A DNA stretch of 64,000 nt, taken from positions 806,001-870,000 of the forward strand of contig NZ_CP046914.1 of assembly GCF_009789675.1 (NCBI RefSeq), read 5' to 3'. How positions within the stretch are numbered: position 1 is the stretch's first letter; each line of letters starts with the position of its first letter. The position numbers and the translations under genes are program-made. The notes beneath the pieces were generated by a model. It ran no database searches, had not been told where the DNA came from, and saw only the letters and a list, made by a program, of their open reading frames with translations. This document shows positions 47,431 to 57,251 of this stretch, one piece after another. Origin of the DNA: Paraburkholderia acidisoli (GTDB lineage Bacteria; Pseudomonadota; Gammaproteobacteria; Burkholderiales; Burkholderiaceae).

Positions 47431-49676
47431 GCACGGCGCGCCGCAGTGAAACGCTCGCCGCCCTCGCCTCGCGCGCGGGCTTCGAAGTGGAATGGACCGA
47501 CGCGCTCGGCAACGTGCAGCGCGTCTCCGACGACACGCTCGCCACGCTGCTCGAATGCATGGGGCTGCCGTGCGCGAACGCCACGCAGTTGCGCCAGAGC
47601 ACCTCGGCGTTGAACGCGGAGCAGTCGGGGCGGCGCCTGCCGCCGCTCATCACCGCCGAGTTCGAAAGCGCGATCGAGTTGCCTGCCTCGGCGGTACGCG
47701 CGGGCAGTCACTACCGCATCGACCTCGAAAGCGGCGAGCATATCGAAGGCCGCTTCACGATGCCGCGCGGCGAGCCCGCGCTGCTCGCGCCGCTGAGCGA
47801 GCCCGGCTATCACACGCTCACGGTCAACGACCACACGCTCACGATCGCCGTCGCGCCGCCGCATTGCCACACGGTCGCCGACGCCTGGCGCGCACGCCAC
47901 GGCGACACGAGCACGGTGCCGCCGCTCTGGGGCCTTGCCGCGCAGTTGTACGGACTGCGAAGAAAGGGCGACGGCGGTATCGGCGATTACACGGCGTTGG
48001 CCTCGCTTGCGGAACAAAGCGCGCGGCACGGCGCGCAGGCGCTCGCCGTGAGCCCCACGCACGCGATGTTCAGCGCGGAGCCGGGCCATTTCAGCCCGTA
48101 CTCGCCTTCGTCGCGTTTGTGGCTCAACGTTGCGCATATCGACCCCGCTGCCGTGTTCGGCGCGCAAGCCGCGCACGACGCGAGCGTGGCCGCGCAGGTG
48201 GGCGACGCGTGGCGCGAACTCGAAGCCGAACCGCTGATCGACTGGCAGCGCGCGCTGCCGCTCAAGCTCAAGGTGCTGCGCGCATTGTTCGATCGCTTCG
48301 AGCGCGAAGAACGCGCGAGCGGTTCGCCGCGCGCCTCGGCATTTCAGGCGTTTTGCGCAAAAGGTGGCGAGGCGCTCGAAGACCACGCGCGCTTCGAAGC
48401 CCTGCAGGAAGCGATGATCGGCGACGGCAGCGGCCCGCGTCACTGGCGCGACTGGCCGGAAGCGTTGCGCGATCCGCGTGGAGCGGCCGTCGCGACGTTC
48501 GCGCAGGAGCGTCGCAAGGAAGTCGACTTTCACTGCTTCCTGCAATGGCTCGCGGCCGAGGGGCTGGACAACGCACAGCGCTGCGCGCGCGACGCGGGCA
48601 TGACGGTCGGGCTCGTTGCCGACCTCGCCGTGGGTTGCGACGGCGCGGGCTCGCATGCGTGGTCGTTGCCGCAGGACATGCTGCAACGTGTGTCCGTGGG
48701 CGCGCCGCCCGACATCTTCAATCAGGCCGGCCAGAGCTGGGGCCTCACGACCTTCTCGCCGCGCGCGATGCACAACACGGGCTTTCGCGCGTTCATCGAC
48801 ATGCTGCGCGCCGCGTTCGCGCACGCGGGCGGCGTGCGCATCGACCATATTCTCGGCTTGCGGCGCTTGTGGCTCGTGCCCGAAGGCGAAAGCGCGAAGC
48901 ACGGCGCGTATCTGCGCTATCCGTTCGACGACCTCGTGCGGCTGATCGCGCTGGAGTCGTGGCGGCATCGCGCGATCGTGATCGGCGAAGATCTCGGCAC
49001 CGTGCCGCCCGGCTTGCGCGAGCGGCTCGCCGCACACGGCCTCTACGGCATACGCGTGCTGTGGTTCGAGCACGACGGCAAGGGCTTTCTCGCGCCCTCG
49101 CGCTGGGACCCGCACGGCGTGGCCACGACAACCACGCACGATCTGCCCACCGTGGCGGGCTGGTGGCGCGGCACCGACATCGAATGGCGGCACCGCATCG
49201 GGCAAATGCTGCCACGCGCCGATGGTCAGGATCCCGTAGCGCTCGAACAGGCACAGCGCGCCACCGATCGCGGCGCGCTCTGGCAGGCGCTGCAACAGGC
49301 GAACTTCGCGCCCCGCGACACCGAGCCGCCTTCTCCCGACGATCCGCCCGTGAACGCCGCGCTCGGCTACGTGGCGGCCACCACGAGTCCGCTTGTGACC
49401 TGCCCGCTCGAAGACCTGCTCGCACTCGCCGATCAACCGAACCTGCCCGGCTCCATCGACGAACACCCGAACTGGCGCCGCCGCCTGCCGCTCACGGTCG
49501 AAACGATGTTCGCCGATCCCGCGTTCATGGCGCGCATCGACACCGTCGCGCGCGCCCGGGAAGCCGCGGCGCGCACGCAGGCGCGCGCGACCCCGGATAA
49601 CGATTCGTCATCCGAACCATCTTCCAACGAAGCGCAACCCGCGCCCACTCCACCCGAGACGAAGCCGACGCCATGA
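47427..49676 (+). CDS. malQ: 4-alpha-glucanotransferase
   Basis: Disproportionates malto-oligosaccharides, a GH77 enzyme. Residues 1-140 form the N-terminal domain found in bacterial MalQ. GVRIDHILGLRRLWLVPEG carries nucleophile D473, IGEDLGTVPPGLRERL carries E521, and TTTHDLPTVAGWWRG is the third catalytic segment. At 749 residues it is near the E. coli enzyme with a slightly longer, disordered, Ser/Pro/Thr-rich tail. GAGGAG lies eight bases before the ATG, which overlaps treZ. Its stop overlaps treY. Confidence 0.95.
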   Translation: MSTARRSETLAALASRAGFEVEWTDALGNVQRVSDDTLATLLECMGLPCANATQLRQSTSALNAEQSGRRLPPLITAEFESAIELPASAVRAGSHYRIDLESGEHIEGRFTMPRGEPALLAPLSEPGYHTLTVNDHTLTIAVAPPHCHTVADAWRARHGDTSTVPPLWGLAAQLYGLRRKGDGGIGDYTALASLAEQSARHGAQALAVSPTHAMFSAEPGHFSPYSPSSRLWLNVAHIDPAAVFGAQAAHDASVAAQVGDAWRELEAEPLIDWQRALPLKLKVLRALFDRFEREERASGSPRASAFQAFCAKGGEALEDHARFEALQEAMIGDGSGPRHWRDWPEALRDPRGAAVATFAQERRKEVDFHCFLQWLAAEGLDNAQRCARDAGMTVGLVADLAVGCDGAGSHAWSLPQDMLQRVSVGAPPDIFNQAGQSWGLTTFSPRAMHNTGFRAFIDMLRAAFAHAGGVRIDHILGLRRLWLVPEGESAKHGAYLRYPFDDLVRLIALESWRHRAIVIGEDLGTVPPGLRERLAAHGLYGIRVLWFEHDGKGFLAPSRWDPHGVATTTTHDLPTVAGWWRGTDIEWRHRIGQMLPRADGQDPVALEQAQRATDRGALWQALQQANFAPRDTEPPSPDDPPVNAALGYVAATTSPLVTCPLEDLLALADQPNLPGSIDEHPNWRRRLPLTVETMFADPAFMARIDTVARAREAAARTQARATPDNDSSSEPSSNEAQPAPTPPETKPTP

Positions 49677-52525
49677 CCTACCCACGCGCGACGCTGCGCT
49701 TGCAGCTCCATCACGGCTTCACGTTCGACGACGCGCTCGCGCAACTCGATTACTTCGCCGCGCTCGGCGTAAGCCATCTCTATCTCTCGCCCGTCACGAC
49801 GGCGCAACCCGGCTCCATGCACGGCTACGACACGGTCGACTACGGCACCGTGAGCGCCGAGCTGGGCGGCGAAGGCGCGCTGCGCCGACTCGCCGCGAAG
49901 GTGCACGAACGCGGCATGGGTATCGTCGCCGACTTCGTGCCGAACCACATGGGCGTGGGCGGCTCGCACAACGCGTGGTGGCTCGACATTCTCGAATGGG
50001 GACGCCATAGCGCGTTCGCGCGCCACTTCGACGTGGACTGGCATTCGCCCGATCCCGCGCTGCGCGGCAAGGTGCTGATGCCGTTCCTGGGCGGCCCGTA
50101 CGGCGAGGAACTCGCGGCGGGCCGCATCGAGCTGAAATTCGATCCCGAGGCCGCGCGCTTTTACGCGCAGTACGGTCCGCATGTGTGCCCGATTTGCCCG
50201 ACCGATTACGCGGCGCTGCTGCAATCGGCGAATCGCGCCGATCTCGACACGCTCGCCAGCGCGTTCCAGGGTTTGACGACGCAGCCGGAAGACCAGGCGC
50301 GCGCCGCCGCCGGCCGCGACGCGTTGCGCGCGTTCATCGAACGCGTGGGCACCGACCCGCTCGACTTCGTGCTCGAGGCCTATTCGAGCGCCGACCCGGT
50401 GCCGCGCGACCGTCTGCATCGCCTGCTCGAACGCCAGCATTTCCGGCTCGCGTGGTGGCGCACCGCCACCGACGAAATCAACTGGCGGCGCTTCTTCGAC
50501 GTCACCTCGCTCGCGGGCGTGCGCGTCGAGCGCCACGACGTGTTCGAGGCCGTGCACAAGCTGATTTTCCGGCTCTATGCCGATGGCGTGATCGACGGCT
50601 TACGTATCGACCATATCGACGGTCTCGCCGACCCGCGCGAGTATTGCGAGCGCCTGCGCCAGCGGCTCACGTCACTGCGCGCGACACCGCCGTATATCGT
50701 CGTCGAAAAGATTCTCGCGCCCACCGAGGCGCTGCGCGACGACTGGGCCGTGCAAGGCACGACCGGCTACGACTTCATGAACGACGTGGGCGCGCTGCTG
50801 CACGACGCGCGCGGCGCGGCGCCGCTCGCCGAAGCGTGGAGCGCGATCGCCGGCGACGATCGTCCGTTTGGCGCCTACGCGCTCGAAGCACGCGGCGAGA
50901 TGCTGTCCTACTACCTCGCCGCCGAACTCGATCACGTGACGCGCGCGCTGCATCGCATCGCGCGCGAGCAGCCCGCCACGCGCGACACGACGTACGCGAG
51001 CGTGCATCGCGCGGTCGCGAGTCTCGCCACGCATTTCCCGATCTATCGCATCTATCCGGTCGCGGGCATGCGCACGACGCACGACAAACCGTGGTTCGAC
51101 GCCGCGCTCGAAGGCGCGCGCAAGGCGTTGCCGCGCGCGAGCCTCACGGCGCTCGAACTCGTGAACGCGTGGCTCGGCGGCCGCTCGCCCGACGCGGCCA
51201 ACGCGCCGCCCGCGAACCACGGCGGCGGCGGCAAGTCTGCGCGCAACGCCCATGCGAATGCGGGCAGCCACGCGAACGCGCCGCTCAGTCACGCGCTCAT
51301 CGCGCAGCGCACGGCGCTCGCGCTGTTCTCGCAACTCACCGCGCCGCTCGCCGCGAAAGCCACCGAAGATACGGCGTGCTACCGCTACGGCCGCCTGATC
51401 TCGCGTAACGAAGTGGGCGCCGATCCCGACGACTTCTCGCGCAGCGTCGAACAGTTTCATGCAGCCAATAAGTTGCGTAGGCAACGACATCCGTATGGCC
51501 TGCTCGCCACGGCCACGCACGATCACAAGCGCGGCGAGGACGTGCGCGCGCGGCTCGCCGTGCTCAGCGAGATCGCCGTCGACTGGAGCAGCACGCTGCG
51601 CGCATGGTCCACATTGAACCAGCCGCAGCGGCGCGGCGACATCACCTCGACCACCGGCTGGGCGCCCGGCCCCGGCGCGGAAGCCATGCTGTATCAGACG
51701 CTCGTGGGCGTGTGGCCGCCCGAACTCGATCCCGGTGACGAAGCGGGCGTGCGCGAACTCGCCGAACGCGTGGCGCAATGGCAGCTCAAAGCACTGCGCG
51801 AAGCGAAATTGCGCACCAACTGGCTCACACCCGACGAAGCCTATGAGTCGGACTGCCAGGCATTCTTGTTCGACATTCTCTCGCCGCAACGCCGCGACGG
51901 CTTCCTGCAGGCGCTCGCGGATTTCGTCGCGCGCGTCGCGCCGGCGGGCGTCGTGAATACGCTGTTGCAAACCGTGCTGCGGCTTGCTTCGCCGGGCGTG
52001 CCCGATCTGTATCAGGGCACCGAGTTATGGGACTTCAGCCTCGTCGATCCGGACAACCGCCGGCCGGTGGATTACGCCGCGCGTGCACAGGCGCTCGACC
52101 GGGCCGCGCCCGCGACGAAGCTCGCCAACTGGCGCGACGCGCACGTGAAGCTGGCCACGGTGCATCGCCTGCTCGAACTGCGCAAGCAAGCGCCCGAGTT
52201 ACTGCGCGAAGGCGAATATCTGCCGCTGACCGTGCGCGGCGCGCTGGCCGAACACGTGATCGCGTTCGCGCGACATCACGGCAATGCGTGGGCGGTCGTG
52301 ATCGGCACGCGTCACGCCGCCGGGCTGCTCGACGGCGACCTGCCGCTCGTCGCGCCGGAGCGTTGGGAAGATACGAACGTGGAATTGCCGAAGGCGCTGG
52401 CGCAGGCGAGTCTGCACGACTGGCTCAGCGACGCCGCGCATCACACGCCGGGCAACGCGCTCGCGCTGCGCGACGTGCTGAAGGCGCTGCCCGTGGCGGT
52501 GTTGTCGACGGAACCGCGCGCCTGA
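49673..52525 (+). CDS. treY: Malto-oligosyltrehalose synthase
   Basis: Converts the reducing-end alpha-1,4 bond of maltodextrins to alpha,alpha-1,1, producing malto-oligosyltrehalose for TreZ. The GH13_26 barrel begins TYPRATLRLQLHHGFTFDDA. SPVTTAQPGSMHGYD and VDFVPNHMGVGGSHNAWWLD-like segments are characteristic. GLRIDHIDGLADP carries nucleophile D313 and VVEKILAPTE carries E345. TATHDHKRGEDVRARLAVL is late in the sequence. There is a 40-residue Ala/His/Asn-rich insertion near residue 505. At 950 residues it is full length. It is the last gene of the operon; no terminator was recognised after it. Confidence 0.96.
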   Translation: MTYPRATLRLQLHHGFTFDDALAQLDYFAALGVSHLYLSPVTTAQPGSMHGYDTVDYGTVSAELGGEGALRRLAAKVHERGMGIVADFVPNHMGVGGSHNAWWLDILEWGRHSAFARHFDVDWHSPDPALRGKVLMPFLGGPYGEELAAGRIELKFDPEAARFYAQYGPHVCPICPTDYAALLQSANRADLDTLASAFQGLTTQPEDQARAAAGRDALRAFIERVGTDPLDFVLEAYSSADPVPRDRLHRLLERQHFRLAWWRTATDEINWRRFFDVTSLAGVRVERHDVFEAVHKLIFRLYADGVIDGLRIDHIDGLADPREYCERLRQRLTSLRATPPYIVVEKILAPTEALRDDWAVQGTTGYDFMNDVGALLHDARGAAPLAEAWSAIAGDDRPFGAYALEARGEMLSYYLAAELDHVTRALHRIAREQPATRDTTYASVHRAVASLATHFPIYRIYPVAGMRTTHDKPWFDAALEGARKALPRASLTALELVNAWLGGRSPDAANAPPANHGGGGKSARNAHANAGSHANAPLSHALIAQRTALALFSQLTAPLAAKATEDTACYRYGRLISRNEVGADPDDFSRSVEQFHAANKLRRQRHPYGLLATATHDHKRGEDVRARLAVLSEIAVDWSSTLRAWSTLNQPQRRGDITSTTGWAPGPGAEAMLYQTLVGVWPPELDPGDEAGVRELAERVAQWQLKALREAKLRTNWLTPDEAYESDCQAFLFDILSPQRRDGFLQALADFVARVAPAGVVNTLLQTVLRLASPGVPDLYQGTELWDFSLVDPDNRRPVDYAARAQALDRAAPATKLANWRDAHVKLATVHRLLELRKQAPELLREGEYLPLTVRGALAEHVIAFARHHGNAWAVVIGTRHAAGLLDGDLPLVAPERWEDTNVELPKALAQASLHDWLSDAAHHTPGNALALRDVLKALPVAVLSTEPRA

Positions 52526-52557
52526 ACATGGCCGACGACGGGCGGCGCCTGACTCGC

Positions 52558-54006
52558 TCAGCCGCCCTCGTCGTCGAGGTCCTTCGGATAGATGCGCACG
52601 AGCACGATGCGCGGCCCCTTCATCTTCTTCACGACAATATCGAAGCGCTCGAACTCCACGCGCTGCCCCTCGGTGGGCAGATCGTTGAGCGCGTGAATCA
52701 CGAGCCCGCCCACGGACTCCGCGCGGCCTTCGTCGATGTCGATACCGAGCGCCTGCTCCAGCGAGACCACGGGCAGGCTGCCGCGCCCCATCAGCGTGCC
52801 GTCGTCCATGCGGGTCCAGTCGGTATCGGCTTGATGGAATTCGTCGTGAATCTGCCCGACGAGCGCGCCCAGCAGATTGTCGAGCGTGAGAAAGCCGCTG
52901 GGCCGCGCGTGCTTGTGACCAACCAGCGCGAAGTGCGGCGCGCCCTTGCGAAAGCGCCGGAACAGCGCGAGCGCCGGCGTTTCGGGCTTCACGTATTGCA
53001 CCGGCCGCACGAATTTCGTCAGGTCGTCGAGCGCATTGCCCGCCTCGCGCGCGAGCAGCAGATCCTTCAGATGAATCAGGCCAACGACGCGTTCGCCCGA
53101 ACCGTCTTCGAACAGCGGATAGCGGCTAAAACGATGGCGCGCGACGATCTGCATGTTCTCGCGCAACGGCAGGTCGCGGCGCAAGCCCACCATCTCGTGC
53201 GCGGGACGCATGAGGTCGGACACCGTGAGGCGCGAGAAGTCGAGCGAATGCGCGAGCGTGTTCCATTCGTCGGCGCTATAGGCGTTCGCGGCGGGCGCGG
53301 GCAGGCGCGCGATCTCCGTGCTTTTTGCGCCGTTCTTCGCGCCGCTTTTCGCACCATTTCTGGCCCGCCCGTTTGCCGCGGATTCGGCATGCTGGTGCGC
53401 TTCCGTTTCCGCTTCGGCGGCGGCGCGGCGGCTGCGCAGGATGAGCTTGAGTTCGTCGGTGGAGTAATGCGAGTCGTGGCCGTGTTCCGACGACAAACCC
53501 GCCACGCGCAGCACCGCATTCGCGCTGGAATTGAGCGCCCAGATCGCCGGGTACATCGCCCAATAGAAGCCGTAGAGCGGCAGCGCGGTCCACAGCGAGA
53601 CTTTTTCGGCCTGGCGGATCGCCATCGACTTGGGCGCGAGTTCGCCCACCACGATGTGCAGGAATGAAATGACCGTGAACGCGAACACGAGCGAAATGCC
53701 GTGCACGACTTCCGGCGACGTCACGCCGATCACCTTGAAGAGCGGCGCGAGCAATTCCGCGAACGCCGGCTCGCCGATCCAGCCGAGACCGAGCGAAGCG
53801 AGCGTGATGCCGAGCTGACACGCGGAAAGATACGCGTCGAGCTGGCCGTGAACCTTTGCGAGAATTTTGCCGCGCAGGCCGTGCTCCGCGGCGAGCGCCT
53901 GCACGCGCGTGGCGCGCAGCTTGACGAGACCGAATTCGGCCGCGACGAAGAAACCGTTGAGGGCAACGAGCAAAAGCGCCCCGACGAGGGCGAGCAGCTG
54001 GATCAA
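52558..54006 (-). CDS. CNNM/CorC-type transporter or hemolysin-like membrane protein
   Basis: A DUF21-CBS-CorC protein; relatives export Mg2+ or Co2+. The N-terminal DUF21 region has about three or four membrane segments (LLALVGALLLVALNGFFVAAEFGLV, GITLASLGLGWIGEPAF, ISLVFAFTVISFLHIVVGELAPKS). Two CBS motifs lie at about 290-400 (VSDLMRPAHEMVGL, FLTLDNLLGALVG) and a CorC domain at about 405-480. A poorly conserved linker with repeated Asn-Gly-Ala-Lys occurs at about 205-250. It is 482 residues. Convergent with treY, separated by 32 bases with no terminator visible. Confidence 0.93.
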   Translation of the reverse strand: MIQLLALVGALLLVALNGFFVAAEFGLVKLRATRVQALAAEHGLRGKILAKVHGQLDAYLSACQLGITLASLGLGWIGEPAFAELLAPLFKVIGVTSPEVVHGISLVFAFTVISFLHIVVGELAPKSMAIRQAEKVSLWTALPLYGFYWAMYPAIWALNSSANAVLRVAGLSSEHGHDSHYSTDELKLILRSRRAAAEAETEAHQHAESAANGRARNGAKSGAKNGAKSTEIARLPAPAANAYSADEWNTLAHSLDFSRLTVSDLMRPAHEMVGLRRDLPLRENMQIVARHRFSRYPLFEDGSGERVVGLIHLKDLLLAREAGNALDDLTKFVRPVQYVKPETPALALFRRFRKGAPHFALVGHKHARPSGFLTLDNLLGALVGQIHDEFHQADTDWTRMDDGTLMGRGSLPVVSLEQALGIDIDEGRAESVGGLVIHALNDLPTEGQRVEFERFDIVVKKMKGPRIVLVRIYPKDLDDEGG

Positions 54007-54115
54007 GACAGGTGGCTCCGAAAGACGAAGCGCTCAGTATAAAGGGTGCAAGGTGCGTGAAAGTTTTACAGGCGCACGACGCGTGATGTCACGGTCGTGC
54101 GTGCCTGCGCGAGCG

Positions 54116-54871
54116 TTATGCGGCGACCACGCCCAGCAGCATCGTGGCTTCCTCGCCTTCGGGCGCGATGGGCGCCTCGAAGCGGCCGCCGTGCGCTTCG
54201 GCCACGCGCTGGCAGAGCGCCAGCACCCACGCATGACGGCCGATTTCCTGCGGCTCGCCCGCCTGCACGCGCGCGAAGGGTTCGAGCACGTGTTCCAGCG
54301 CTTCGTCGGTGAGCGCTTGCGGGGTGGCGCGCCATTTGACTTCGAACTGCGCGCCCGTGGGCGTGGCGTTGGCCGTAACCGCCACGCTCGCGCCCTGCAC
54401 GCTGGTTTCGGCGGCGAACACGAGCATCAGCCAGAGCGCCTGCGCGAGGCGTTCGCGGTCGGCGTCGAGGGCCGCGGCGCCCGTGCCGTCCTGCACGGCG
54501 AAGCTCACGCCGCGCGCGTCGGCAAGCGCGGCGCGCGCGTCGTCGACCGTTTGCGCGATCAGTTCGCCGAGCGCGACCGGCGCGCGGTCGATACGCAGCT
54601 TGCGCGTTTCGGCGCGCGTTTTATCGACGAGCGATTCCAGCAGATGCACCTGCTGCTCCACGCCCGTGCGAATGCCGCCGAGCGCGCGCTGCGCGGCCGT
54701 ATCGGCATTGTCGATCTTGCGCTCGAGCACGTAAGCCCAGCTATGGATCGCATTGAGCGGACTACGCAGATCGTGCGAGACGCGCGACAGCACATGGTCG
54801 CGCATGAACAGCGCGGTTTCGGCGCACAGGCGCGCCGTGCGTTCGTTGATAGTTTGCGAAGTCGACGCCAT
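54116..54871 (-). CDS. Degenerate histidine-kinase-like protein
   Basis: A HisKA-containing cytosolic protein with no membrane segment. The dimerisation/phosphoacceptor helix is RVSHDLRSPLNAIHSWAYVLE, about residue 30-50, with the His intact. The expected ATPase domain (about 120-250) is weakly preserved: no NxxxNA N-box, no DxGxG, and IGRHAWVLALCQRVAEAHGG where GxGLGL is expected. ATG at 54871 (MASTSQTINE) follows GAGGAATTCG and gives 251 residues, while the open frame extends 40 codons more. No response regulator lies nearby. Possible roles are a phosphotransfer, a non-kinase regulator, or a pseudo-kinase. Confidence 0.8.
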   Translation of the reverse strand: MASTSQTINERTARLCAETALFMRDHVLSRVSHDLRSPLNAIHSWAYVLERKIDNADTAAQRALGGIRTGVEQQVHLLESLVDKTRAETRKLRIDRAPVALGELIAQTVDDARAALADARGVSFAVQDGTGAAALDADRERLAQALWLMLVFAAETSVQGASVAVTANATPTGAQFEVKWRATPQALTDEALEHVLEPFARVQAGEPQEIGRHAWVLALCQRVAEAHGGRFEAPIAPEGEEATMLLGVVAA

Positions 54872-55038
54872 CGAATTCCTCGGTTTTCGCCCAGGGCGGG
54901 CGAAACAGCCCCCCATTATAGGCAGCGCAAGGAAGCAACCGGCATACCCGGCCGGCGAGACCGCACGCCAGAGGCGGCTCGCGGCCTGCAAACCGCCTAC
55001 AATAGCGGATTCATCCCATCCGTTTCAGGAGTTTTCCT

Positions 55039-55380
55039 ATGTCCATCGTGACCACCGATTCCGGCCTCAAGTACGAAGACCTGACCGAAGGCAGCGGCGC
55101 CGAAGCCAAGGCCGGCCAGACCGTCAGCGTGCACTACACCGGCTGGCTGACGGACGGCCAGAAGTTCGATTCGAGCAAGGACCGCAACGACCCGTTCGCC
55201 TTTGTGCTGGGCGGCGGCATGGTCATCAAGGGCTGGGACGAAGGCGTGCAAGGCATGAAGGTCGGCGGCGTGCGCAAGCTCACGATCCCGCCGCAACTCG
55301 GCTACGGCGTGCGCGGCGCGGGCGGCGTGATTCCGCCGAACGCCACGCTCGTGTTCGAAGTCGAACTGCTCGACGTCTAA
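55039..55380 (+). CDS. FKBP-type peptidyl-prolyl cis-trans isomerase
   Basis: A 113-residue single-domain FKBP that catalyses proline isomerisation. The segment [38 protein letters not shown] and [22 protein letters not shown] cover the active-site residues (Tyr, Asp, Phe, Val-Ile, Trp, Tyr). There is no signal peptide, so it is cytosolic. CAGGAG lies eight bases before the ATG. The FKBP fold is complete at this length, as in short bacterial FKBPs. Confidence 0.96.
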   Translation: MSIVTTDSGLKYEDLTEGSGAEAKAGQTVSVHYTGWLTDGQKFDSSKDRNDPFAFVLGGGMVIKGWDEGVQGMKVGGVRKLTIPPQLGYGVRGAGGVIPPNATLVFEVELLDV

Positions 55381-55416
55381 ACGTTCACGCCCGCGTTGTA
55401 GAAAACGCTCGCTCTC

Positions 55417-56226
55417 GTGAATCCGCACCATCCCGCTCCCGTCCTCGCGCCCGGCGTCGAACTGCGCCGCTACGGCGCAATCGAGGAGACCGATCTGCAC
55501 GATTTTCATCAGATCGTGCTCGGTCTCGACGGCGAGATGGAGATGACCGTGGACGGCCAGGGCGAGCGCATCGACTGTTGTTCGGCGTGGCTCATTCCGG
55601 CGGGCGCGCGCCACGACTACATGGGTATCGGCGATAACCGCCAGCTCGTGCTCGATCTGCCCTCCGCCGCGCTGGCCGTGCCCGAACGGCTGTTCGACAG
55701 TGCGCGCGCCGTGCGGGTCGATCCCGCGCTCGCGCAGCTCGTGCGCCAGATCGCACAGCGCGCCGCCACGGCCGGGCCGTCGCCGGGCCACCCCGACTTA
55801 CTCGACGTGCGCCAGCGCCGCTTCCACTGGGACGCCTCCGCGCGCCTGTGCGCCGCGTTGCTCGCGCAAACCGGCATTGCGGCGGGCGCCGCGTTCGAAG
55901 CCGCCGCAGGGCTCGACTTCGCGCGCATCGACCGCTGGCTGCGCGCGCATCTCGCCGAGCCGCTGCGTATTGCCGATCTTGCCGCGCATTGCGGCTTCGG
56001 CATGCGCCGCTTCCATCAGCTGTTTATCGACGCGTTCGGCGAAACGCCGCATCGCTACCTGCAACGTCTGCGCCTCGACACCGCGCTCACGCTGCTCGCC
56101 GACCCGCGCGCCTCGCTCAGCGAGATCGCGCTCGAAGTGGGTTTCGGCGACCAGAGCGCGTTCACGCACGCATTCACGCGCCGCTTCGGTCTCGCGCCCG
56201 GGCAATGGCGCGCGCTGCCGCACTAG
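55417..56226 (+). CDS. AraC-family transcriptional regulator
   Basis: A 269-residue regulator with an N-terminal cupin-like sensing region (HQIVLGLDGEMEMTVDGQG, LIPAGARHDYMG) and a C-terminal AraC DNA-binding domain, IADLAAHCGFGMRRFHQLFI and LSEIALEVGFGDQSAFTHAF. It begins with GTG at 55417, 37 bases after the FKBP stop, with no obvious Shine-Dalgarno. Ligand and targets unknown. It may be co-transcribed with the FKBP gene. Confidence 0.9.
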   Translation: MNPHHPAPVLAPGVELRRYGAIEETDLHDFHQIVLGLDGEMEMTVDGQGERIDCCSAWLIPAGARHDYMGIGDNRQLVLDLPSAALAVPERLFDSARAVRVDPALAQLVRQIAQRAATAGPSPGHPDLLDVRQRRFHWDASARLCAALLAQTGIAAGAAFEAAAGLDFARIDRWLRAHLAEPLRIADLAAHCGFGMRRFHQLFIDAFGETPHRYLQRLRLDTALTLLADPRASLSEIALEVGFGDQSAFTHAFTRRFGLAPGQWRALPH

Positions 56227-56253
56227 GCGTTGCGCCGCGCGGCACGCCGCTGC

Positions 56254-57126
56254 TCATTCGAACCGGTATTCCCACTCGGCCCGCGCGCCCACCGCGACGC
56301 GCTCGCCCGCGCCCGTCACCACGATCGCGTTCTGGCCGAAGGTGAGGCCGCCGTCCACGCGGGCATCGGCGCGAAACACGGCGAGCGTGTCGAGCGGTTC
56401 CGTGGGCCACTGCGCGTCGCGTTCGCCCGATTGCTGGTCGATTGTCGTGATCGGGCAGCGCGCGCACGGCTTCACGAAGCGCAGCACGATCTCCTGCGCG
56501 CCGGGCGCGGTTTCGATCGCGAGCGTGTCGACGAAGTCTTCGTCGAACGCGTCGTTCACGTCGTCGACCACGATGTTCGGGCGAAACCGCGACATCGGCA
56601 CGGGCTGCGCGCCCTTCGCCGCGAGGCGCGCGTTGAGGTCCGCCAGCGAGGACTCGCTCGTCACGAGAATCGGGTAACCGTCCGCGAACTGCGTGGGCGC
56701 GTCTTCGTCGTGCGTCCACTTCTTGCTCGCGAGGCGCGTGACGTCGGCGGCGAAACGCACGAGGCGCACCGGCACGCCCAGCGCCGCGCTGAACCATTGT
56801 GCGGCCTCGTCGCCTTCGTCGAGCGCCTCGAACGTGTCCTTCCAGACCGTCGCCTGCGCGCGCGCCTCGTTGCCGCGCGGCGCGAACGGCAGCAGCAGCA
56901 TCGCGCGCATGCCCGCCATCGACAAACGCACGCCGTTTTCAACGAACGCGGGCACGATGCGCGCCATGGCCGCGTGCTCGCGCTGCGAGACGAAACGGCC
57001 CGTCGCGTCCACGACCATCCAATGACGGTCCCATTGCAGGCCCTGCACGTCGAGTTGGGCGCGATCGAGGGCGATCGCCGCGCAGGATTTCACGGGATAC
57101 ACATACAGCGCGCGAACGGTGCTCAT
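56254..57126 (-). CDS. MOSC-domain protein (YcbX-like)
   Basis: A 290-residue two-domain protein. The N-terminal MOSC beta-barrel (MSTVRALYVYPVKSCAAIAL, residues 1 to about 115) precedes a MOSC domain with a conserved cysteine segment, KPCARCPITTIDQQSG. MOSC proteins of the YcbX and mARC type carry the molybdenum cofactor and reduce N-hydroxylated compounds. ATG at 57126 is at the conserved N-terminus; the open frame extends another 22 codons upstream. It is convergent with AraC. The 2Fe-2S domain of YcbX is absent, so electron transfer must be via a partner. Confidence 0.9.
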   Translation of the reverse strand: MSTVRALYVYPVKSCAAIALDRAQLDVQGLQWDRHWMVVDATGRFVSQREHAAMARIVPAFVENGVRLSMAGMRAMLLLPFAPRGNEARAQATVWKDTFEALDEGDEAAQWFSAALGVPVRLVRFAADVTRLASKKWTHDEDAPTQFADGYPILVTSESSLADLNARLAAKGAQPVPMSRFRPNIVVDDVNDAFDEDFVDTLAIETAPGAQEIVLRFVKPCARCPITTIDQQSGERDAQWPTEPLDTLAVFRADARVDGGLTFGQNAIVVTGAGERVAVGARAEWEYRFE

Positions 57127-57168
57127 GGCGAGTGCGTCGGAAAGTGGAATCGTCGAAACGAGGTTCGT

Positions 57169-57214
57169 AAAAAAGCCCGCTTGTGCCAACACGAAGCGGC
57201 AGAAGCGGGCTTGC
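57169..57214 (-). terminator. Rho-independent terminator after purF
   Basis: On the minus strand a 10-bp stem (AAGCCCGCTT and AAGCGGGCTT) with a 20-base loop is followed by TTTTTT. It lies between purF and the MOSC gene. Confidence 0.65.
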
Positions 57215-57251
57215 GATCACGCGGCACGATCGGGCCGCGTGGCGGGTTGCG

